DNA from: Rhizophagus clarus
Taxonomy: Eukaryota; Glomeromycota; Glomeromycetes; Glomerales; Glomeraceae
Assembly (NCBI GenBank): GCA_015698045.1
Contig: BLAL01000053.1
Coordinates: forward strand, 188,501-252,500
Direction: 5' to 3'
Length of the DNA: 64,000 bases
The notes below the pieces were generated by a model. That model worked only from the letters and a program-made list of their open reading frames with translations, made no database searches and was not told where the DNA came from. The translations under genes and the position numbers were made by a program. The first letter of the stretch is position 1. Each line of letters begins with the position of its first letter. Shown here piece by piece: positions 38,862 to 51,190 of this stretch.

Positions 38862-39431
38862 ATTAATAAAATTATTGTAAACTAAATAAACTATAAAATA
38901 GTCCGACTAATTTTTTTGTAACGCTAAAAATCTATAGTAATTTTGCCTCTTCGCTTAATATTAGCATTTAACTTTAGCACTTCAATAAAAGTAATAAAAT
39001 TTTGCGATCAAAAATAAGCTAAATATGGTTTTTGATCATTTTTTTATTATTAGAACGTGTTTATTAAGTTATAAACTCAAAATTTGATCAATTATTAGAA
39101 TTGTATGGATTGAAATTATAAAAAAGACCTATATATTAGAGGCAACAATCTAACATTGCCCACTACTAAAATTTCTGAAATAAAAAAACAAAGTCATCGA
39201 AAAATCCTCTTAATTGAGGGCGCGTGATTATGAAAATGTATTTACGAAAGGTAGCTAAAGTCACGTGTAAAATTGTGTTACGGCAAAAATTTTTTGTCAC
39301 TGATCAGCGAATCACGAATATTTTTTTAAAATAAGATTATGTCCCTAAAAAAAAGATTAGAATAATTTTATAATATCTTTTCATAAAGAAAATTGCACTT
39401 TTTTAAAATATTCCTTTGAGATAAAATCTTG

Positions 39432-39470
<39 letters not shown>

Positions 39471-40189
39471 ATATCGTATAGCGAAATTTTTATCACATCT
39501 GGAATTTTTTCGGAAGTAGTTGATCATCTTGGGACTGAAAGTAAATAATTACATTCTTTCACGTTCTTTATGTCTTGACTAAGTTATATGCTACGGAATC
39601 TTGACCATTAAAATAATCGGCACTTAAAATCCTTCGTCATTGTTGATGACTACTCGGAAAGTGGCTTTCGCTTGGTACTTTTCTCTTTCTTTTTGATCTA
39701 ATTTCCAGGGAACGTGGACATAATTATTTTTATAATTAAAAAGGTTATAATAAAAGCATTTCAATATTCGAAATCACATAATACAGATAAATCACTTATT
39801 TGGATAACTATTAATTTATTATATCATTAGCAGATTGTGCTAGGATATTTATTGCTTTGTGGGTTGTGGTTAAAAAAGAATGAACAACTTGCTTTGACAA
39901 TTGAGAGAAATTTACAATATTAGTATTTACCTTATTAAGACATCTTAGCTCTTTGGATAAATCGTCCCAAATTCATATTTTCATCTGATAACACAGAAGC
40001 TTATTCATCTTAATGAAAATCTAAAAAATTCCAAAAGTTTCTAGTATAAAGGAATTACCAAGAAATCTATATTGTCAGTATCTTTTTTTTTTTTGATGAT
40101 TTATTAAGACGCCGTATATCAGCAGTCTATATAATACTCTCATTCTTCTAGGTCTCTTTTGTTCACGTTCTCCAGCCAAACGCGCATCA
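38862..40189. other. intergenic, no gene recognised
   Basis: AT-rich with a T run of about 35 bases at 39435-39469 and a CACGTG-type word near 39262. No coding frame supported. Confidence 0.5.
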
Positions 40190-40700
40190 CAATAACCAAT
40201 ATTTTCTTCTTGATCGTGGAAAGCATTTTAGTCTGGAGCTTCAATTCCCTTTCTTTTACGAATACTACTATTCAATATCATATTAACTGTGTCGAATATT
40301 AACACGTTATCACCAAAAATTGTTGGAGTTAAATAGGATTTTCCAGTTTTTTCATCAGAAATCCAATTTGTTAATTTGGTAATATGTTTCATGAGTTGAT
40401 ATTATTGATATAATGGTTTATATCCATTTTTTTAATGTGGTATCGAACGCATTAATGTAAAAATTACCAGCGAAATCATCTATTAAAAACATTATTTTAT
40501 TGCCACCCCGAATGGGATGATCTAATAAAAGGTCATCTTAACATTCGCGAGGTTTATCCATTTGGATTCTTCAACAAGTTCATCAGTATCTTATCTAACG
40601 ATATGCCTGCTAAATCTATGTAAAAAAATCATCACCATCTAGACAATAAATACACTTTATCTTCTATAAAAACCATTTGATATTAATGGTTAATATGCAA
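40190..40700 (-). pseudogene. kelch-repeat protein remnant, copy A
   Basis: The minus strand reads, in changing frames, ..NKIMFLIDDFAGNFYINAFDTTLKKWI.. and then ..WISDEKTGKSYLTPTIFGDNVLIFDTVNMIL... The DNVLIFDTVN element looks like a kelch/galactose-oxidase blade. The fragment aligns with the N-terminal part of copy B at about 42330-42760, and the non-coding flanks beyond both (to about 41000 and 43110) are also similar. It is a decayed duplicate. Confidence 0.5.
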
Positions 40701-41397
40701 TTTTGATCTGATTAAAAATTATTAAACTGTCGAAATTATTAATTTTGATAATATAAAGTTTGCATTTTTTCTATAAGATTATTTTAAAGAGTTAATTAAA
40801 AAGGAACAGGATGCAAAGAGTGAAAAAATCCCTTTCTTAATTAAAAAAAGGAAATTAAAAATTGTCATTTATATTAAGTGTGATAAATATATTAATTTCG
40901 TGAAACATTCATTTTGTACGATAGAAACTAAGAACGAAACATTTGTATTCTTATTTTGGGCTTGAATCAATCAAAAAATCTGATGTTCTTTTAGAATGTG
41001 GACTGTACAACACAATAATTTAAATGTTACAATTTTTTTTTTTTTTTGATTCATTCTCATTTATGGAATTTAAAGATATCTAAAAAGAATTTTCCAATTT
41101 TATGTAAATTATTTCACAATAGATGTGACGTTTAAACAGTTACCGTTTCTAAGAAGAAGTACAAAAATATATTTTAATGCATTAAAAACTTTATCAAATT
41201 ATTTATAATAAACGAAAAATAAACAAAAGTGATAGTAACGTATATATTTTAAAATAAACAAGAAGGAAATGTTTATAATCTAGTTCTCTTTAATATTAAC
41301 ACTATCGACGTAAAATTTCTCTTTAAGTCATGCTTTTTTCCAATCTTCGCTACTAGATGTATTCTTGTTCTTAATTTTACTTCTATATTGTTTTGCT

Positions 41398-42760
41398 TTA
41401 TAAAACATGTATCACCGCAAACACGATTATAATAGCATTACGTGATCCTAACCTAGAAGCCGAATCAACACTAGCTTGAATGGGAGTAGAATTCGTTGGT
41501 TTAAAAACATTAAAAGAACTATTTGAATTATCAGAATTATCAAAACTGAAAAGAAGAGGCCATTTATATTTTGATGGATCTCTCATATCTAATTTATAAA
41601 TATTATTATTTTTAATTAATCCAGGTACTACTGTTTCTGTTGCATTTATCCTTTTATAAAAAAATTAAAAAGAAAATGATATTATAACGTAATTTTGTTA
41701 AAAAAAGAAAGACCCAAATAAGTTAATATTTACCAAATGTATGCAATAATCATATAATTTTTAAGCATGACTGCTGTATGTTCACTAAAAGTGAAAGATC
41801 CAAAAGGATTTTCTACCGTTGGTGTTGACCACTCATATGGTGTTTTTGAGGTGTCCGAAATTGATAATTATGGTAAAGCTGGCAACAAATTTGATATTCC
41901 TCCAAATGCAATCCATCTGAAGCTACAAAAATAAAATTAAGAGCTTTATATGACAAATGTCATTTGTCATTTCAAATCATTTGCTGAACACTGGACTAAG
42001 GAGCTATGCATGCATTACTCATAAAAAATTTTAATTAAGAGAATAATTCTGAAATCAATAATATAAGTCAAAAACTTTATGGAAAAAAGATATAAAAATA
42101 GATAAAGAAAATAAATTAAATAACAGAAATGATAATAACGTGAATAATATATTGGCTGTTAGACACATTAAAATATCCACGCGGTATATACTTTTTTTTT
42201 TAAGTTTGTTTAACGCTTACTTGAAACATCCTTCAGGAGTTTCATCTACTGTATTCTTTTATTTAATGCATAAAAAAAATAATAATAACCACTCATTGAA
42301 TTTTCCAGACTTGTATACCCTTCACCAATAAACAAAATTTGTCCATTCAACAAAACTTGTACAAAATCTCCAAAAATAAATCCATTTACAAAAGATTTTT
42401 CAAAGTTGAAATACCTTCCGTTAATGTCGAATCAAATATTGACATGTTTTCAGAAACAGTTTGGAATGAGTATGATTTTCCGGTTTTTTTTCATCTGAAA
42501 CCAATCTCCGAAGCCAATAAACTCTTCCTTTTTAGTAACTTTATCCGATTTTCTTCCCACCGGTTTAACGTAGTGTGAACTGTGAAATATGTAAGCATTT
42601 ACATCATCGCTGATACGATCAAGTAAAATTAAGTTACCATTAGCTTTACTCAAAAGTGGTTTATCCGATAAAATATCAGGTTGAGGGTGAGATCAATCTA
42701 TTTGGATTTATCAATAACGGTATCAGTGTCTACTGTCTAATGATATACTAGCTAAATCTA
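41398..42760 (-). pseudogene. kelch-repeat membrane protein remnant, copy B
   Basis: Pieces on the minus strand in order: 42450-42653 (..NLILLDRISDDVNAYIFHSSHYV..), about 41740-41930 (WIAFGGI.., then SKTPYEWSTPTVENPFGSFTFSEHTAVMLKNYMIIAYI), and 41398-41586 (MRDPSKYKWPLLFSFD..RLGSRNAIIIVFAVIHVL). The second piece is a clear kelch blade. The last ends in a short hydrophobic stretch like the C-terminal membrane anchor of related Rhizophagus kelch proteins. Frame changes and stops separate the pieces. Intact relatives would be beta-propeller proteins anchored in a membrane; the function is unknown. Confidence 0.6.
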
Positions 42761-43130
42761 CTGTATATAAAAAAAACTTGAATCATAAGATCCAAATAAA
42801 ATATAATTTATCCCCAGCAAGAAACGAATAAAGGTTACTTCCTCCGATTAATATTTCGCAATTTGTAAAAATAATGTGATTAAAAATTATTAGAGCTATT
42901 AAAAAAATTAATTTTGATAGATGCATTTTTTATCTTATTTCATTTAAAAATGTATTAATAAATGTAAAAAGGAAAAGAACAAAGGGAGTTGAAACAAAGG
43001 AATCCTCTTTTATTATGAGTAAGATAATGATATTACGATGAAACATTTTGCGTATCAGATCCTCAATCACAAATATTTTCGGCATTAGGAATTAATATTT
43101 GACAGAGCGACTTTTGGAAATATACAGTAA

Positions 43131-45180
43131 TATACAGTAGTAATATTTTGCTAGTTTTATTTTTTTTTTTTCCAGATAATATGTTTCATATTCATAGATC
43201 TATCGATTGCTCATCAGACAACCGTTCTTTAAAAGAATTGAACGCATAAGTATTTATTTTATTTTTGAAAATTAACTTTAAATACTAAATAAAAACGTTA
43301 AAGAAACTGAATTCCTGCTCTTACGTTGCCTTATTTTATAAAAACAAAATATTGTTATGTACATGATGACCACGTACTACACTTCCGACCACGGCAGCAT
43401 ATTTTAAAGCACCTCGCGAAAAACTCTGTGCTTGGATCCAACATTTAAAATAAAAGGAGCGATAAACTTTAATATGGGAACAAGCAAATCGTGTGTAAAA
43501 TACATTCAATGATAAACTGAGATCTCCTTTGATAATGTTGGTTCTCCCAAATACTCACGATCTCTTCGATTGATAACTTTATTGATTTTTTTATCGAGGG
43601 TATTTTTCCCTTTTTTCTTTCAATCCATCTATTAATTCTAGATTCAGCAGAAATAGGTAAATATTCAATTTGAATTTCAACTTTCGAAACCTTAACTGGT
43701 CTTCTTGCGACAATTGATCGGAAATAATCAAGTGTTTACATTTAATGTCTTCTACATCAAATGTCCCAGTCAAGTTCTCATTAATATTACAGTTGTAATT
43801 GAAATTAATAATTTTTTATTTGAGCTTTTCAGCACTTTTAAAGTGTTGATTTAAACTTTTTCTATAAATAAATGCGGTTCCTCTTATCCTTGTTGACGAT
43901 ACTGAATAATTCCAATGAGTGAAAGTCCAAAATGGCGTTTATATAATGATTTAGGATTAATTTTGTTGGTTTTTAAGTGTTTTTCTGATATCTTGTTTCA
44001 GAAAAATCCACCAAATCACAATCACTTATGATTTCAAAACCTAACCACATGTTTTTACTCATATCACATAACTCTCCCATTTAAAATCAATAACTTTAAA
44101 GAAACCAATTTGTCCTATATCATTATAATTAATTCATATGCAAATTTATAAATGAACGGATCAAAGTCTTAGAAAAAATCTTCCCTTATATTGCTGAGAA
44201 TGCTCTGGCTTTTTTGGGTTTTATTAAATTCTCGATGACTTTCTTCTTTACTATTCATTTTTGAGTTAGGAAAAATGATAAAAAAAATTGGAGAAAGAAT
44301 GTAAATAGAAAGCATAGTAATAAAGTCTCTAGTAATAGTTGGTCATAGAAAGATTCATTCAATTATACAAAGTAAATTAGGTTGTGGGAAATTAAAGTAA
44401 AACATACAAATGCCCAAGCTCAAATAGTTAAATAAATTTTAAAGATACAGTTAGTTTAAAATTAAATGTATAAATTGACATACAATAAAGAATTAAAAAA
44501 CTCAATTTACAAACTGTAATATTTAATAAATATACCTACTTTCATCAGTTTCCTTGTAATTTGAAACTATTTTAAATATGTTGCGAAAAAGAAGTGCCAG
44601 AATTTCAATTAGTGTATATGTCAAATATTTATGTTCATGTTATATTTTTTTACCTTTATTATTTGCCATTAATGAATCACGGGCCACAGTACCCCTCCCC
44701 CATGTATAGTACCCCCCCCCCTCTTTCACCCAAAAATCGTTTCATTTTCTATTGATCTTATTATTTGATGAATCTAATTTTGCCCAAATATTATGCAAAA
44801 ATAATTTCTAGTTACCTGTTACTATACAATCTTTTAAACACATTCTATGTATTCATAATGAAAATTTGAGTCATTGACATGATGGTACAAGGTCAACCCT
44901 CAGGATTTGCAGTATACCGGGGTACTATAGCCCGCGATATGCGGTAAATCCTAAAAACAGTTTTTTCATTGAACATCTGTTATATATAGTTATCCGTGTA
45001 ATATTATTTATACAAAATGCAGAATTACAGATTGCATATACAAAAATTAATGTTAAAAATGTATCACGAGACTTACACTTTTATTACTTTGTATGCAGAC
45101 AAACGGGAGTATGATATGAGTGATTATACTAATGTTCGGGTGAAACTGTTTTGTGATCGGTGAAACGTTTCGCCTTTTGA
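43131..45180. other. mostly non-coding, with an unidentified minus-strand coding trace
   Basis: On the minus strand at about 43590-44060 short stretches such as MWLGFEIISDCDLVDFSETRYQKN and KTNKINPKSLYKRHFGLSLIGIIQYRQQG lie in neighbouring frames. This looks like an eroded gene of a family I do not recognise. The rest shows no gene. Confidence 0.35.
44680..44934. repeat. inverted repeat around agtacccc, with C-rich tandem words
   Basis: The 16-bp word cgggccacagtacccc at 44680-44695 is inverted at 44919-44934 with two mismatches. Next to the left arm agtacccctccccc is followed by agtacccccccccc. This may be a 255-bp MITE; no target duplication is evident. Confidence 0.5.
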
Positions 45181-45189
45181 AGTCAAATT

Positions 45190-45260
45190 CTGAAACTTGG
45201 CCCAAACCTCCGTAACCTGCCCGAATTTCCGTAACTTCTGTAACCTTAAATTTTAAATTA
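45190..45260. repeat. end motifs of the hAT relic (3' side)
   Basis: Contains cctccgtaacctgcccg and further ccgtaac words. Inverted counterparts (ggttacggagg, gggcaggtt) occur at 51319-51390 on the far side of the transposase relic. They are probably subterminal inverted repeats of one hAT element. Confidence 0.5.
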
Positions 45261-46409
45261 CTTAGTGTCCGAAACTTGCCCAAACCTAAATTTATGTTTT
45301 TATTAAATTTTACATATATAGTTTATTGTTCTTAAAAATATTTATGATTTATTAATTTCTATATACAACGCATTATTATGAAATTTACAAAATTTACATA
45401 GAATCAATTATTTCATCAGCTTCAGTAGCTGGATCCCAATCTATATCATATTCATTTTCGATCATTTCATCTACATCTTGAATATCAACATATTTCTCTT
45501 CCATACTATTTTCATTATCTTCAATAATTTCGTCTAAACTGTTAATAAAAACCTCAGCATCTAGATTTAATACATTACTTAATATCAGCTCATTACTTTC
45601 ATCAAATACATCCGTATTACTATCAACATATTCTTCTTCCATTGTTTCAATAAGATCGTCATCCAGATTCAAATGTGCATCAACAATAATGTCATGCACT
45701 TTCTCGTTTGATTTTCCTATACAATAATAAGGTAGTTCCTGTTTCGCGTGTGCATGATAATATGCTAATAGTTTGTAAATATTTTCAACTTTATTTACTC
45801 TCAGCCTATTTCTCCTTTTTCCATATAACCAACCGAGTGTAGACAAACTCTTTCACATCCGGCTGCGTGGGGTGTAATCGAGAATAATTTAAGTGCTAAT
45901 TGCACCAAGTAATCTTTTTCTTTAAGAAAATTATCTTCCATAGAAAGCCACCAAGTAGTTGGAAATTCAGTATCTCCTAACAATATCAAACGGCGTCTGC
46001 GTGTACGATATTTTTTCGTTTGATGCATTATTTCCTTTCATGCAGATTTTGATTTTCTAATTTTTTCAAAAATTTCATCTGCAGTAGTCATTAAAAAGTT
46101 CCGAAAAGTTCCACGTGTCCAACAGATTTCTAAGAATCAATTTAATTATTTAATAAAATATAATTAAATGCAAAAAAGTTTAAAAAATATTAAATAAAAT
46201 AATTAATGGAAATCTTACAAAATAACTACTACAAAAAAAAATATCTATCAATTATTACTAACCTTTATAGCCCAGGTGCAAAAAGAAACATAATAAATAT
46301 AACGGATCAGCAAATTCTACATAACGTTTATTAAATATCACGATACATTGGTGGCGAAAAGTAAGATAATCACTCAGGCAATTTTTTGATTGCAGCTCCA
46401 AGTTGTACT

Positions 46410-47823
46410 AGGACCCAGAAATATATATATAGGGGTCAGGTGATGAAAGAAAATTTTACTATGAGCTGTACGCAAGGGTTTTTTATATGAACGGTACGCA
46501 AACTTGACACCTGATATTGAAAATACCGCAAAAATACGCAAATAAAATTTCAGACCTTAAAATTTTCAATTATTAATTAATTCAGCAAAGTGCAGTATAT
46601 CATATGATATAGTTTCTATAATCTGCAGTTTGATATCGGTCTTTTTTTTATTAAAAAAAAAAAATTATATTTGTTTCTCTTTATGTTATGTTAACGAAAT
46701 ATAATGAAATGTATTATATTTTAACAATATTTGTATACGAATTTATATAGCTTTATAATTAGAAAAAAATTTATTATTTTTTTTTTTTTTTTTTTTTTTG
46801 ATATTTATATTTGAAAGTTCATTCCTACAATATGTTTAAATTCCAATTTGAAGTTCCAGTTCAAAATCTACAAAAAGAGATGTTAAAGAATATTAGTGAG
46901 TGTTCTTATATAAACCCACTCCTTCTTCCTTTAGAAATACTCACCTATCTTGAATTATTCCAAGTTCTAGTCTAAATTCCGCAAAAAAGAGAAGTTAGCA
47001 AACGCTTTATTCAAACTCGCACCCCCGCTTTTAGAAATACTTACCCGTCTCGAATTCCAAGTTCTGATCGAATTCTGAAATCTATAAAAAAGAAATTATA
47101 AAACATTAGTAAGCATTTTTTGATAAAATTCCTAAAAATTTGAAACTTACCAATGTAATAAGCTATAAAAAATAAAATAATCTTGATTATGTAGGTACTA
47201 AAAAACTAAAAGGAATGTTAGTAAAATTTTATTAACATTGAATTCTGCTTCTTACACTTAACTCACCATATTTGCAAGAGTCCGTTAGTTCCAATTTATA
47301 CTCCAGTAGTACCTAGTACTTTTTTTTTTATAAATAGTTTTTTTTTTATTTTTTTAAATCAGTGGAAAAGAAAAAGTTTTGGTTTATAAAAAATCTTTTT
47401 TTTAAAAAAAAATTCGGTTACTAATAATATAAATATTAAAAAAAAATTCAGTTTATAAAACTGATAAAAAATATTAAATATTAAAAAAAAAAATTTCGGG
47501 TATAAAAACCGATAAAAAATCTTTTAAAAAAAAAAATTTAAAACTATAAAATTGTAAATTTTATGATTGATAAATCGTATTTTAACATATCGAATAATTT
47601 TCTACAACAGTATATATGATCGGCCAAATAAAAATATAGGTCAAAATACGCAAATTAAATCTTTTACATATAAAAATTTTTGATAAAAATACGCAATCTA
47701 ATGACCTAACTATGGACAAAAATCTCCTAAATTATACGCAAATCAAAACCTTACCCCGTCCAACTCCACTATGATGACGACGCATTGATAGACCCTACCC
47801 CTATATGTATATTTCTGGGTCCT
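46410..47823. mobile_element. non-autonomous DNA transposon, 1414 bp, 8-bp TSD, in hAT relic
   Basis: Terminal inverted repeats of 27 bp match at 26 positions and begin aggacccagaaatata. The direct repeat gttgtact flanks it at 46402-46409 and 47824-47831. Removing the element and one duplicate gives a continuous hAT reading (..FIGLVQLGAAIKKLP..), which is strong proof of insertion. Subterminal words (a/g)tacgcaa recur at both ends. No transposase is encoded. The first seven bases of the ends, aggaccc, equal those of the element at 24102. Confidence 0.9.
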
Positions 47824-48271
47824 GTTGTACTAATCCAATAAAACAATCAGCAAGTGTGATTCTAATTTTAAGATGCGGTTTTAATGGGTGCAATGCAAAT
47901 GCAAATGCACGTACATCATCAAAAAAAGCACAGATCGCAAAATAGTTAAAATTGCTTGTAATAAAAAGAAATTAATACATTGATAAATATAATTTAAATG
48001 AAATTATCGTTCAGCCCAATAGGATCATGCTGATCTTCATGGACCGATATTTTTATTATGCGTAACAATAACAGATCAAGTACATGAAATTTAAATTTGA
48101 TATATAATTATTGACAGCTATATTAAACTACCTATTAGTAATTACCTATTTATTATGGCTATCGCTCATAACATTAATTTTAACATTAAAATTAGTTAAA
48201 GAACCACTTTGCATTAAGGAAAAAAATTGTTCTGGCTGTATGGAAATTTCCAATAAATTTTTGTCTGAAGT

Positions 48272-49779
48272 TTAAAGAGGCAAGGATGCTTTTTTATTTA
48301 CATTGGATTCATTCAAAGGTTTAGAAACTTGCATTGCTAATTTAATTAAAATAAAAAATTTTTTACCAATAAATCCCAATTTAATAAATTTTAAATATTA
48401 AATGCAATATATACCTTCTCTTGCTGTTGTAAAGCCATAATTCCCTTGAGGTTCATTTATTTTATTTTGTACTATATTAATATTACTCTTAGAGGATTCA
48501 CCATTTTTCACATTTTCAACATCAGTTTCTATAGTATATTTAATAAATTGTTAAAAAGTCAATATTAAACAAATTAAAAATTAATTGAAAATGAGAAGTT
48601 TAATGTTGATACCATATGCATTACCCAAATTTATTTTGGAACCATATATTTGCATCATCATTTTGCTCATCATGTCTGCCTGTTCACCAATTCTTGATAA
48701 TTCATATGGTTCTAATCCTTTTTCAGTTTTATGTCGTGATTGTAAGCGCATTTGATCACGTGAAATTCCTGTATTTTGTAAACCTTGAATCATGGTCTTT
48801 CGTCCACCATGGTTAGTCATCTTACGATTTGTAAGATCAATTTCTGTTAATCTGCATATATCACGCATAAATCCTTTTAAACGTGCTTCACCTATATGAG
48901 AATTTTTATACCAAACTCCAGTTTGAAGTGCTATTATATAATAAGAAAAATATGTTAATTTTGAAAAACAAACAAAACAAACAAAAAAATTTTACCTTTT
49001 TCTTCATCAAATTCTTGTAAATAAAATTGCTTATCAGCTAAAACAGGTCTCTTTGCAAAATATGATTCATAATCATTAATTACTTCTGCCTAATTTGGTA
49101 TAATTAATATCTCTGCTTTTCCACGATCATTTGACAATTCCCGTTGATTAGTTTTTGAACGATATATATATACATCAAATCCCCCATCCTTTCGTTTTTT
49201 AAAATTATTTGCTTCAATTGATGAATGCTCGCCTCCTCTTAACCCAAGAATTATTGCATTATGAAAAAATACTCTTCTTAACAATCTTTCTGGTGTTGAT
49301 CCATCCATAAATTTATGAGATAATATTTGTTGTATTTCTTTAAAACTTAATCCATCAGAGCCATTGGCTTCTCCATATCCAAGGTTACTTAAATACTTAA
49401 TTTTTCCGCTTACAGTTTCAGATAGAATAGTAAAAATATTAGTGTCATAAATATTAACATGTTTAATTATGGAATTTTTGTTCAAATATCGATAGAGTGC
49501 TGCAACTGCAGCCTTTACAGAACTTGTTGCATATTCTTCTCCATTTTTTTGTTTCATTGATGCAATAAATTCTGCTAGTTGTTGATCTAATTTTTCTACA
49601 TTGTTAATCTCTTCAATTTTTTCATCACAACCTTGTTTTTTACGAAAGTTTTCTAGAGACTTAATCCAATTATTGGTAGCATAATGTGTATTTTTCACTT
49701 TATTTACTTCTCTATAAAAATCAACATCATTTGTATTGTTTTTTTGTTCTGTAGTTTTATTTTTTTTTGGACTTTTCAT
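48272..49779 (-). pseudogene. tyrosine recombinase (Crypton-like), one in-frame stop
   Basis: Four exons fit perfectly: 49779-48996, 48930-48613, 48528-48415 and 48336-48272 (1281 nt, 427 codons). All internal junctions are phase 1. The only defect is a TAG at 49090-49092. The N-terminal SAM-like part (WIKSLENFRKKQG..ATSSVKAAVAALYRYLN) is followed by the catalytic part: Arg in GLRGGEHSSIE, Lys in YRSKTNQREL, HxxR in TNHGGRKTM, and SRHKTEKGLEPYE with the probable Tyr nucleophile. This matches the Crypton/DUF3504 group of eukaryotic recombinases. It lies on the same strand as the hAT relic, inside its probable intron. The ORF is less eroded than the host, so it arrived later. Readthrough, a sequencing error or a fresh null mutation are all possible. 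Confidence 0.8.
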
Positions 49780-49923
49780 ATGGCATTTTAAAATAAAAAA
49801 TTTCTTGATAGAAGGTAAAAACAAGAATGCGAAAGGGATGGCTTAGCAAAAAGATTAAATTATAGTTTAAATAGTCTAATTTTGTAATACAGCATGATCA
49901 GAAATGTCAGAACGATAACACTT

Positions 49924-50050
49924 TTATTGGATGTGGGGCTATATCGGTCACAGGGACCTTCATTGATTGGTGAAAATGGCCACTACGTGGCCCATTTTCA
50001 TCCAATCATTCGGTCCTGTGACCGATATAGCTACACCCCCTATCCAATAA
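49924..50050. repeat. fold-back element of about 127 bp
   Basis: Two arms of about 60 bp are nearly reverse-complementary, from ttattggat to atccaataa, with ctatatcggtcacagg as the best-conserved part and almost no loop. It lies between the recombinase start and the hAT exon, so it may mark the recombinase element end or be an independent fold-back MITE. Confidence 0.8.
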
Positions 50051-51190
50051 TATATATATATAAATAATCAATTTTAATTACCTTTCTAAAACTTCTTTAT
50101 GACGATTAATGGAATAAATACAATCAAACATAGTATGCCATTGAGTATTAAATACCATCGTTTTAATCCTCCCCCATTTGCATTATAATTTTTGGACTCT
50201 TTTTTTAAAGCTGCGCCTATTATTTAATTATTGTTAATTACCAACCTTCTTGATTGCTTCGTTTAAAAAAAGTTACAATTGTATTGCATCGAGTTAAAGT
50301 TAATTCGATGTGCAATACAAAGAACATTAAAGATATTTGGATACTTTCAGAAATTATTATGCGAGCATTTTGGATGTTTGCTCCTGCATCTGATACCACA
50401 GCGGAAAATTTTTCAGGGCCAATCTGTTTAATAATATCTTCTATTTCTTTTGCCAAAAAAACACCAGTATGACTCTCTTCTGATAGATTCTTTAAACACT
50501 ATAAATATTCTTTATGATCAGGCGTATGAATAAGAAAATTCCAGATTGATTCATTGCCGCATTGGTCCATCTATCACATTCTATTTAAATGTAAAAAATT
50601 AATTACAGTAATAAAATTAATTGAAAAAAATTATTTTTTGCTTACATAATGTCAAAGCATTGGAGGTTTTTAACTCCTTAATGATCTGTTGCTTTACTAC
50701 AGCTGCTTCTTGTGCAAAAAGTTCACCTGAGAGATTATCTCTTGAGGGACCTGGGCGCAATGTTTTTTAACAATTCTATAAAGAATGGGTTTTCAATAAC
50801 ATGCCAAGGTATACCACAAATGATAAAGGCCTTCACACTTGCTCGAGTAATTTCATGATATCTTTCTTGAGAAAGTTTTTAGTTTTCATGAAAATCTATT
50901 ATTTTCGTCTGGCTTGCTCAGAATTTTCATTAGACTTTTGCCTTTTATGTGATATTTGTTGATTATTATCTGCAAAAGACTCAGCTTTAGCAGCAAGTCT
51001 GTTAGAAAAATTGCTTTGTTTCTAGCGGAAGTTCTAAACAATCGTTTGCGAAATGTCCTTCTAAAGCTTGAGGAGAACCTTTGTGCCAAAATGTACAGTA
51101 TCGACAGGTACTAGCCTCATAATGACCAGCTGAAACTCTTTTATCTTGTATTGCGAGTTCCCCATATAAATGATTTTGGTCTGCCGCCAA

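Larger units (their letters stand above)
45394..51190 (-). pseudogene. hAT transposase relic, BED finger to dimerisation domain
   Basis: On the minus strand, in order: BED-type zinc finger at 51002-51190 (CRYCTFWHKGSPQALEGHFANDC), ITRASVKAFIICGIPWHVIENPFF at about 50730-50880, IGPEKFSAVVSDAGANIQNAR at 50238-50456, IKTMVFNTQWHTMFDC at about 50100-50200, IRITLADCFIG at about 47850-47960, LPESDYLTFRHQC and LCFFLHPGYKG at about 46270-46380, and the C-terminal dimerisation block WWLSMEDNF..LALKLFSITPHAAGCERV with GWLYGKRRNRL at 45394-46028. Frameshifts occur near 45840 and 50750. Other elements interrupt it: a 1.4-kb transposon at 46410-47823, and a recombinase gene with a fold-back element at 48272-50050 inside a probable intron. 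It is clearly inactive. Confidence 0.85.
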
